Of a DNA stretch of 64,000 bases, positions 56,101 through 64,000 are shown in pieces; the first letter of the stretch is position 1, and every line of letters starts with the position of its first letter. The notes under the pieces were generated by a model. That model made no database searches, had not been told where the DNA came from, and saw only the letters and a program-made list of their open reading frames with translations. Location of the stretch: assembly GCA_020747065.1 (NCBI GenBank), contig JAGMVK010000024.1:186001-250000 (forward strand), given 5' to 3'. The translations under genes and the position numbers were made by a program. The stretch is from Cadophora sp. MPI-SDFR-AT-0126. Lineage: Eukaryota > Ascomycota > Leotiomycetes > Helotiales > Ploettnerulaceae.

Positions 56101-59100
56101 CTTTCAGATTAGTGTATATCGTCGCGGCCAATTGCGACACGAACAAGTCAGTAGGACCGATTGGCCGCATTGGATCAGAGTCGTCGTTGTTGAAGATGTA
56201 AGCGAGCTGCTGGATCTCGAAGCCCGCATCAGTTATTTTGGTCCAGAGATTGAGTATCTCGAGTGCCTTTTCAGCCGACGCCCATGGAGTGGAGAAGATC
56301 TTGAAGAATTGCCCAAGATATTTTGGCTTCAAGCCAAGCATCTTTGCAAAGATGCTATGTCGATAGACCGCCGAAATGTTCTTCAGGGTCAAATCATCGT
56401 TAACAGCTGCGATGCGAATGATGTCGCTCAGATCGTCTGGCTTGAGATTGAAGGCTGCCAAGATAACCGGGCGATGCTCTGAAATCTTCGCGGGAGGTGA
56501 TTGAACCAAATAGTGGCCATCTGCGTCTGGAGCGAACACTCTGTCGATTCCAAGAATGTTGTGTGTCAGGAATAGCTGCGCGTACAAAGATTTGTCTCCA
56601 TGTTGATCAATGGTGGTCCACAGCGTCAGGACTTGCAGGATGGACATTCCCACAAGATCTATGATCTTCTTAACCGCCGCGATTTGATTAATCAAGAACG
56701 GTGAGATGTCGAGGGTCGGCTGGCTATCAGGTGTGGGAGTTTCACTGCCGTCTTTCCCACGCTTGCAGCAGCAGTGTTTTCGTGTAGGCTTCTTGCCAGG
56801 CACAGGCTTCAACTTGCCGCAGTGTCCGCAATATTTACCATCGCTCTTGCTTTCATTATTGTCTGGCTTTTCACCTCCGCCTTTGGTGTGCGGCTTTCTG
56901 CCCTTGCATTTGTCGCAGCTGGTTTTGCCACACTCACACGGCTCTCGGAGGTCGTCATAATCGACGTCGTCCGAGCCGTCAGTGGTGCTGGAACCATCGC
57001 TTGAAGTCCCAAAGAGTTGAGGACCCGCACCAAACGCGGAAATCGCAGCGTCGACTTCTGCAATGGTCCAATCAAGCTTTCGCCAGAGTCGTAGAAATCT
57101 ATGCATCCGATCATATTCATGTCGTGTGACAGACTTCCCATCCAAGTGCTGTAGTCGGACCTTTGTGAGATCGCAGTCATCATAAGTCACAGTCCACGGA
57201 GTGGCGGTTGTAACCCCGTCGATCATGAGCTTGGACTGGGAAGTGATGGAACCGTCCGAGGTCAGTCCAGTAGGTTGGTCCGTTCTCACCACCTTCAATA
57301 GATATCGGGTCCACAAACTGACCAGAAGAACACCGTTCGTGCTGTACACTGTTCCATCCAGGGCTACGTAGCCAACTGGAACTGTGGAAGTTGAGTCTAC
57401 AGTGATGGAGCCGTCTGTATGGATGTGGCCAACGAGTATTTCTCCAGGTCCCAGGGCGGGTGGGGACGGATTGGTAGCATCCGCTGCAATCAATCTGGGC
57501 ATGACCCTTGCGATGATAGGTATTGGCGGGATGTATGCGATGATATCCCCTTCCCACGGCAGCCGTTGACCTTCACCAGAATCCAGAACGATGATCTTGC
57601 CGACAGACTCAAAGTATTTGCAGATCCAGTCTCTCAACTCGGTATCGCATCCGCATTGACATTTCTTCGGTTCATGCTTGCGATTCTCGCTCGCTGCGGA
57701 CTCCTCCCCATTTCCAGTGAGGAGACGGTCTGACTGCTTGGGAGGTTGACGGTTGGCGAAAAGAAGTTGACAACATGTCTGTTTCTTGAGCGCTCCTTTG
57801 ACTACCTCTTGGAAGCCCGAATCTTTGTCGGTGGGATGCTCCAAGAACTGCAGCAAATGCCTTAGCCTCGCCTTTCGATATTTCTCGGACTTGTCGATCT
57901 TCGAAGCGAGAAATTGATAGCTGAAACGGAAGCTCTCCAGTATGACCTTGGAACGTCCCTTGGGCATGTTTGGATTGATGTAGTTCGTTCGCAGCACGTC
58001 AACAAGGTCTGCATACAAGATGCCGGTGCGTGGAAGGAATTGCGACTTGACAAAGGTTAAACCTATTCCTCTGGTAGTGTCAAGCATATCTGTGGAAGAC
58101 GTGTAATCCAGTCCCCAGTATTCCCAATCCTTCTTGACGCCGATGCGCTTGCGATAGGTTGAGACGGAAACCTCTTCACCATGACGAATGTCGAAATGCT
58201 GTTTCCGCCAGAATGCCTGCTTGGTGAGAATGATATACTCTTCTTGAGAGATTCCAAGCTCTTCTGCAGCAACAGATCGTGCGACAGCCCCTGCATGAAT
58301 TTCGATCAATGTAGCCTGATCTTCATTGCTGATTGAGATTGACGAAGTACCACTTCCGGTGTTTGTGTCGTCGTCGCTGTCACTCGTAGCACAATTTGGG
58401 TCAGAGTCCTGGTCTTCATCAGTGTCAACTGTATCGTTGCTACACCCATCATCTGATTCCTCTGCACAACTGTCAGTGACCGTGTCCTCAGGACATGGAG
58501 ATGGTAACTTTGTTCGCTTGCATGGACAAATAACAGCGTCCCAAGTGTCAGGTGTCGTTTTTGTTGGAGGAATGTACCTCGCCTGGAAGATTCTCAGGAC
58601 TTCAGATCTCTTGGTTCCAAGGAATATCAGGAATTGACGGATTGCATCAAGAGGCTGATTGTAAGGAAGCTTTATAGCAGGATACACCGATTGCTGGAGG
58701 GTTAGATAAGCATGCATGTTGACATTCTGTGGAGTCGCCATCAGGTCTTCGGAATTGCCGCCGAGACCGTCTGCGTTATCTGAAGAGTTGAACACGTCAA
58801 TCCAGGTTTGCTTCCGGTTCCTTGGAGAGTTGATATATCGTTGCTGATGGTATATGAACGACTCCATCACCTCGTTCGCGAGGTCAATGTAGGGAAGTAC
58901 AGTATTTGTGTTGGCACAAGTGAGCTCAAGGCATGCGATATCAGGCCGCCTCCTGAAGAGGTTGTCAAGTGGAGAACCATAAATGTCCTGGGAGTCGCTC
59001 CATCTTTTCCATTGAGAGTCAGGGGTGTCAGGATAGAGATTGTTGTTCCGCAGAAACTGCAACAGCTCCACTAAATAACTCGCCGGGCTGGTGACGGAGG

Positions 59101-60205
59101 TACAGTCAGAGCACTCACAGTAGTCGAGACTGCCAAAGAGTTTCTCGAGGTTAATTTGCTCCGGTTTGTTGCTGACCTCGTTTTGAATCCGGGTAATACG
59201 CGCACTGCCTGTTTCGTTGCCGTCTATTGCAGCAAGGCCAGTGCCACGGACATTCTGGATGATGGAAGTGAGGGCATGATCATTCCGAGCGGTGACTTGT
59301 ACAGCATGGCCATGAATGTCTTTGGCCACCTCTGAACCACCAACTAGGTCACTAAAGCTCTGAATGAACTGATCTTCTGGAAGTTGAGAGACTTTGTGCG
59401 CGGAGAGTTTGGCTTGCACAAGAGCAGGAAGAGCTTTTGGCTCCGAGGTAAGGGCTTGAGCCAGAGCAATATCTTTGAGGCCGTCGACTACAGCAGGATG
59501 GTCCTCGTCCGGGATGTCAGAGAAAGCAGCTGGATCAGATAGCAAAGAAGAAACCCCATCATTACGAAAATGGAAGTCTGGCTTGTTCTTCAAAACCTGC
59601 GCCATCCTAGCTTGAATAACATCACTCTGAGGGGCAGAAGAAGTGATGGCAGCATTTTGCGAAGCCAGCTTTGCAGTGCTTGCAATTGGAGCTTTGGGGA
59701 GGTTGAGTTCGCCATTTTTTAGCATGCGCTGAATGAAAGCTGATGTTTCTGCGTTGAACATGGCTCTTTGAAACTTCTCGACGGCTTCTACTGGTGAACT
59801 TGATGCCGAAGTGGAAGATGAAGGTGATGAGATCTTTGTAGAAGACAGAGCGGCTGGTTTTGCTGCTGTACCTGGAGGCAGAAGTTGCTCCAGCTTGTCG
59901 TCACCATAATTCAGAGCGACATCTCGTAGCGACTTCACTTCGGGGTCTGCCAGAAGAGCTTTTGTCAATGCAGGATGCTCATCTGAGATATTTGCCAGAT
60001 CATTGGCGAGTTTAAGACGATTGAACTTGTCCTCGTCGGCCGAGTCGTCACTTGGTGAAGGAAGGGATCCATTAGAGAGTTGGTTGAGAAGCTCCTCGTC
60101 GTCAGCAGGGGTGACTGACTTGAGAAATGCGATGCGGGAAGAAGAAGCTTGAATTGGAGTTCGACCCTTCGAGTCAGGAGATGAAATGCCTGCATTTGAA
60201 TCCAT
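50131..60205 (-). CDS. TcA-like subunit of an insecticidal toxin complex (Tc toxin)
   Basis: There are two exons, 60205-51688 and 51635-50131, with one 52-bp intron, giving about 3340 residues. Bacterial TcA proteins are near 2500. Recognisable parts: a low-complexity N-terminus; the Cys motif CECSDC followed by SPASYLVELLQFLR (about 363-386); RRPDIACLEL and TVLPYIDLANEV (about 420-447), typical of the VRP1/TcA start; a PA14-like beta region (about 1590-1670); a neuraminidase-like region with HFFGRPAV (about 2050); then helical stretches (about 2660-2730 and in exon 2) like the TcA pore-forming and TcB-binding parts. An acidic insert (about 565-612) and a Cys-rich insert (about 1086-1155) appear unusual. 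There is no signal peptide, as in bacterial TcA. In bacteria a TcA pentamer binds cells and injects the payload from TcB-TcC. It lies divergent to the TcB-like gene. The frame is intact, so it is likely functional. Confidence 0.9.
51636..51687 (-). other. spliceosomal intron in the TcA-like gene
   Basis: This is a 52-bp intron with donor GTAAGA, branch site gctaacatg and acceptor TATAG, all on the minus strand. It falls in phase 1. Without removal the first exon's frame ends at a TAA just inside the intron, and the C-terminal 500 residues, which carry family-typical sequence, would be lost. The size and signals are typical of filamentous ascomycetes. Confidence 0.85.
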
Positions 60206-61105
60206 TGTGAAAGTTCCAGGCTGTCACCTCAAGATGGCGAAAGAGAGAACTAGGTTGTTAACGAAATTTAATGCAAAAATTGCAGCAACTGTTCTTTAGG
60301 AATTCGCTAAAGTGAAAGGTGGTGGAGATGGGATATGCTGCAGGATGAACATTTACTTCAACTCCTCAAGGCAGAAGAGCAGTATTATTCCGCATGTGAG
60401 AGAAAAAGGAATACCGGTGCTTCGTGTTAGGTGTCTAGGTTTCGACTGGCATGATGCAGCGTGTCGGCTTCAGCCGTCTTGGGTATCGCCGACCTGGCTC
60501 CTCCAGCTGATGCAGCTAAGCTTCAGCTCGTCTTGTTCCCGCTCCGCGTAGTCTTCCCATTCGCCAGCATGCAGAACTGGGGGCCAAATCATGTTCAAGT
60601 GGCATTTTGACCTGAGCGGCAGAATTAATTTTGGAGCGGGGTGCCATGCAGGTATGGGGTTTCACAGCTGCTCAGAAAGCTGGAAGACTTCAGCTCGTGA
60701 ATAACATGACAAAATGAATCTGCTCGACTCGTTCATTTCTTTTTCCTCTCACAGTCTCACCGGAAAAGGCAGCCTTGCCAGCATCTTCTCAACATCGTCC
60801 GTGATGCTCTGAGTCTCCTCGATTGGGAGTGTGCTATTTCGTGTAAGGCACGAATTCTATCTACAAGTAACTTCATAGATCACCCCCCCTCCCCCCCCCA
60901 AACAACTTGTCTTCCTAACCAACTTCAGGCATATGCTGCCAGTTCACAGTTGGGAGCACGGCTTTGCTTGTTGTACGAATCAAGACCGCCAAAGTGCAAT
61001 GCTTTCCTACTTTGCAAACTATACGACCTTTGAATGATTAAGTGCTCAACTCTACTTCCTGATCACTACTGCCGACTTGTATCAGTTCCTGAGTAGACGA
61101 CCACC
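60206..61105. promoter_or_regulatory. shared divergent upstream region of the TcA-like and TcB-like genes
   Basis: About 900 bp separate the two start codons. It contains C-rich tracts at about 60885-60899 on the plus strand and pyrimidine-rich stretches before the TcB-like start, which are common in fungal promoters. No TATA box is convincing. The head-to-head arrangement would allow co-regulation, an inference from layout only. Confidence 0.6.
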
Positions 61106-64000
61106 ATGTCTGCTGATCAGCAGGATAAGACCAAGCAGCCTAAGGCATCATCGGTGCCTCAGCCATCCGATGGAAACTCAAGTGCCAGTAAATATGAAGC
61201 AACAGAAGATCAACAGAATTCAAAGCGCTCTGTCCCACAGGCACCAGCCATATCTGTTCCAAAGGGCGGTGGAGCAGTTAGTAACATCGGGGAGAAATTC
61301 AATGCCAACCTCGTCACAGGCACAGGGTCCTTGAATGTGCCGATTATTGCAAGCACTGGCCGTTCTGGCTTCACTCCTCAACTTAGCATTTCCTACGACT
61401 CTGGCAACGGGAATGGAGCATTTGGGCTTGGCTGGCATCTTTCACTGCCGACCATCACTCGAAAAACGGATAAGGGGACTCCGCGCTATCAGGACGCAGA
61501 TGACTCTGATGTCTTCATCCTGTCAGGTTCTGAAGACCTGGTACCGCTTTACCAAGTCAATCAGAATGGCAAATTGGTCGTCGACGGATTTGGAAAGCCA
61601 GTGTATGACGAGATTGTTCGTGACGGCTATACAGTTCGGCATTACCGTCCTCGCATCGAGGGCTTATTTGCGCGCATAGAACGCTGGACTCGTTTGAACG
61701 ACGGAGAAATTCATTGGAGATCCATTTCCAGTGAGAACATCACGACGATATACGGGAAAGATGACAACTCTCGAATAGCTTCTACGACGGACTCGTCGGT
61801 TCCTGGTCCTCCCCGTATTTTCTCCTGGCTCGCTTCTGAAATTTACGATAGTAAGGGAAATGCCAGCATCTACAAGTACAAAGAAGAGGACTCGGCAAAC
61901 GTTTCCGTGTGGAAGGCGCATGAAATCAATCGTACAGACCAAATCCGCTCAGCGAATCGCTACCTCAAGAGCATCCAATATGGCAACCGTCTCCCCAATC
62001 GCGATGGCTCCTGGGCAGCGATCGACTCTTTCAGTCTCCCAGAAGCGAACTGGATGTTCCAGCTTGTATTCGATTATGGTGAACATGATCTCGAGAAACC
62101 AGCACCAACAGAAGACACTTCCTGGGCTTGCCGTGAGGACCCATTTTCTTCGTATCGTTCTGGATTTGAAGTTCGCACATATCGTTTGTGTCGGCGCGTG
62201 CTCATGTTCCATTCTTTCCCCGATCAACTGTCTGCCGACGCTCCTCTTGTGCAGTCTATGGAATTTTCTTACAACCATGGGCCTGTGATCTCATTCTTGA
62301 CAAATATTACACGGTCCGGCTACAACCCCCAGTCGGATCAGCAGGCACAGAGTCAGAACATCAAGAGGTCTTTACCACCACTAGAGTTTGAGTACAGTCA
62401 GCCTCCGGCATCCGAACAGCTCGCTCAGTTGCCCGTAAGAGGCCTTGACTCTGAGAGTCTCGAGAATGTGCCCTACGGCGTTGATGGTTCTGCCTACTCT
62501 TGGGTGGACTTAGATGCTGATGGTGTTTCTGGCATCCTCACGGAGCAATCGGAAGGGTGGTTCTACAAGAGGAATCTGAGTGCTAACAATCAAGTTGTTG
62601 AGCATGGTGTCGAGATAACAGTCGCCCGGTTCGGTCCTTTGCAACGCATCATGGAGCATCCCGCGAGCAAATCCGGTGGTCCTCCACAATTCGTGGATCT
62701 AGCGGGAGATGGGCACATGGATCTTGTCCTAATGGATGGGCTTCTTCATGGTTTTTACAAGCGAACAGATGACTTCAACTGGCACTGTTTTCGCTCTTTC
62801 TCCTCATGGCCCAATGTGGATATTCACAACCCAAATCTCAAATTCGTTGATCTCAATGGCGATGGCTTTGCCGACATTCTCGTCACTGAGAACGAGATCT
62901 TCACGTGGTATGCATCACTGGCCGAAGATGGTTATGGCCCTCCAGTAGAAGTCTCTCAAGCGCTTGATGGGGGCGAAGGTCCAAGACTCGTGTTCGCGGA
63001 TGGGGAAGGATCCATATTCCTAGCTGATTTGTCTGGCGATGGACTGAATGATCTTGTGCGCATCCGCAATGGCGAGGTCAGCTATTGGCCGAACCTTGGA
63101 TATGGTTCCTTCGGCTCTAGAGTGACCATGGAAAATGCCCCCTGGTTCGACCATCAAGACCAGTTCCACCAAAATCGCATCCGGATAGCTGATATCGACG
63201 GATCTGGTACATCAGATATCATCTATCTCGGCCGGGAGAGTGTCGATGTGTATCATAACCAAGCCGGAAACGGCTGGAGCGACGCCGAACGGCTGCAAGG
63301 CCTTCCACCTGGACATCAATTAGCCTCTGTCACCACCACCGATTTACTCGGCACTGGAACAAGCTGCCTCGTTTGGTCTTCATCTCTGACAAGCGACGCA
63401 CGTCAAGCCATGCACTACCTTGATCTCATGGACGGCGTGAAACCACATCTTCTGACCAAGTTTGTGAACAATATGGGTTGCGAAACACGCATTCAGTACA
63501 GACCCTCAACCTTCTTCTCCGAGCGTGACCGGGAACTGGGGACACCATGGGTGACGCGCTTGCCATTTCCAGTTCAATGCGTTGAACGGGTTGATACATT
63601 TGATCTCATTGGCCGAAACCATTTCGTAACTCGATATGCATACCATCACGGCTTCTTTGATGGTGTTGAGCGGGAGTTCAACGGCTTTGGGATGGTGGAA
63701 CAGTGGGACGCGGAAGAGTTTGGCGTCCTGAATGACAGCTCTTCCAGTTCAAACGAGCAGAACATTGAGGTCTCCTCGAATGTTCCACCGATCCACACTA
63801 AGACCTGGTTTCACACCGGCGCCTTTTTCAATCAGGATACCATCAGCCGGCGTATGGCTCGTGAATACTTTGGCGCCCCAGCAGTTGGTGATACGCAATT
63901 CGAGCAGTTCTACAATTCTCTTCTGGGGGACACTGTCATGCCATCAATGCCACTCATTGCAGACGAGGTACGGGAGGCCAGTCGGACTCTCAAAGGCTCT
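61106..64000 (+). CDS. TcB-like subunit of a toxin complex (SpvB/TcB), runs off the window
   Basis: The start is the ATG at 61106 in the good context gaccaccATGTC. The frame stays open for 965 codons to the last base. After a polar leader comes the SpvB domain (GGAVSNIGEKF, then LSISYDSGNGNGAFGLGW, residues about 54-120). Five VCBS/FG-GAP-like Asp loops follow: DLDADG 468, DLAGDG 531, DLNGDG 582, DLSGDG 641 and DIDGSG 696. Next is the TcB middle domain with YLDLMDGVKPHLL, LPFPVQ, TRYAYHHGFFDGVEREF and GFG (about 770-860). In bacteria TcB is a beta-propeller cocoon that docks on TcA and is often followed by or fused to TcC, whose Rhs core and toxic C-terminus would lie beyond 64000. There is no signal peptide and no intron in the visible part. 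Confidence 0.9.
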   Translation, partial: MSADQQDKTKQPKASSVPQPSDGNSSASKYEATEDQQNSKRSVPQAPAISVPKGGGAVSNIGEKFNANLVTGTGSLNVPIIASTGRSGFTPQLSISYDSGNGNGAFGLGWHLSLPTITRKTDKGTPRYQDADDSDVFILSGSEDLVPLYQVNQNGKLVVDGFGKPVYDEIVRDGYTVRHYRPRIEGLFARIERWTRLNDGEIHWRSISSENITTIYGKDDNSRIASTTDSSVPGPPRIFSWLASEIYDSKGNASIYKYKEEDSANVSVWKAHEINRTDQIRSANRYLKSIQYGNRLPNRDGSWAAIDSFSLPEANWMFQLVFDYGEHDLEKPAPTEDTSWACREDPFSSYRSGFEVRTYRLCRRVLMFHSFPDQLSADAPLVQSMEFSYNHGPVISFLTNITRSGYNPQSDQQAQSQNIKRSLPPLEFEYSQPPASEQLAQLPVRGLDSESLENVPYGVDGSAYSWVDLDADGVSGILTEQSEGWFYKRNLSANNQVVEHGVEITVARFGPLQRIMEHPASKSGGPPQFVDLAGDGHMDLVLMDGLLHGFYKRTDDFNWHCFRSFSSWPNVDIHNPNLKFVDLNGDGFADILVTENEIFTWYASLAEDGYGPPVEVSQALDGGEGPRLVFADGEGSIFLADLSGDGLNDLVRIRNGEVSYWPNLGYGSFGSRVTMENAPWFDHQDQFHQNRIRIADIDGSGTSDIIYLGRESVDVYHNQAGNGWSDAERLQGLPPGHQLASVTTTDLLGTGTSCLVWSSSLTSDARQAMHYLDLMDGVKPHLLTKFVNNMGCETRIQYRPSTFFSERDRELGTPWVTRLPFPVQCVERVDTFDLIGRNHFVTRYAYHHGFFDGVEREFNGFGMVEQWDAEEFGVLNDSSSSSNEQNIEVSSNVPPIHTKTWFHTGAFFNQDTISRRMAREYFGAPAVGDTQFEQFYNSLLGDTVMPSMPLIADEVREASRTLKGS

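Noticed and set aside
1..64000. tRNA, rRNA or telomeric repeats
   Set aside because: I looked for tRNA box motifs, rRNA-like segments and TTAGGG runs and found none that I could support by eye.

Overview
The window looks like an accessory, repeat-rich segment of a filamentous ascomycete (Pezizomycotina) genome. The evidence is short GT-AG introns with CTAAC-type branch sites, relics of HET and CHAT/TPR genes, a fungal CorA-like gene, a GPI-type secreted protein, and long TA-rich stretches full of broken transposons. The mutation style resembles repeat-induced point mutation (RIP), with many CAG-to-TAG-like stops and collapse of GC. I cannot name the genus from the sequence alone.

Layout. Positions 1-5044 are AT-rich, with a hAT-type element (735-4012, matching 8-bp target duplications) that has a piggyBac-like element nested inside it (1163-3647). 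Positions 5068-12626 hold three decayed genes: a CHAT/TPR gene abutting a transposase-like N-terminus, a HET-domain gene, and an unrecognised lysine/glycine-rich gene. Positions 12627-27190 hold more degraded repeats. These were interrupted by a young, intact Ty1/Copia retrotransposon (16716-24389) with 217-bp LTRs that look identical and a 5-bp target duplication. The Copia element carries an antisense spliced gene between pol and its 3' LTR. A secreted Cys-rich GPI-type gene sits at 27863-28924. Positions 29500-41912 form a graveyard of piggyBac, Tc1/mariner, hAT and MITE copies, including a 378-bp element with 80-bp direct terminal repeats. A four-exon CorA-like gene lies at 41950-44102. 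Positions 45902-49292 are again repeats.

The most notable content is at the right end. Two divergently oriented genes resemble the subunits of bacterial insecticidal toxin complexes (Tc toxins). A very large TcA-like gene (50131-60205, minus strand) has one spliceosomal intron. A TcB-like gene (from 61106, plus strand) runs off the window. They share about 900 bp of upstream DNA. In bacteria TcA forms the injection channel, and TcB with TcC forms the cocoon that holds the toxic payload. The pairing, the intact frames and the fungal-type intron suggest a bacterial gene pair taken into a fungal genome and kept functional, next to a RIP-degraded transposon belt. This transfer is inferred from domain recognition only; no database search was possible.
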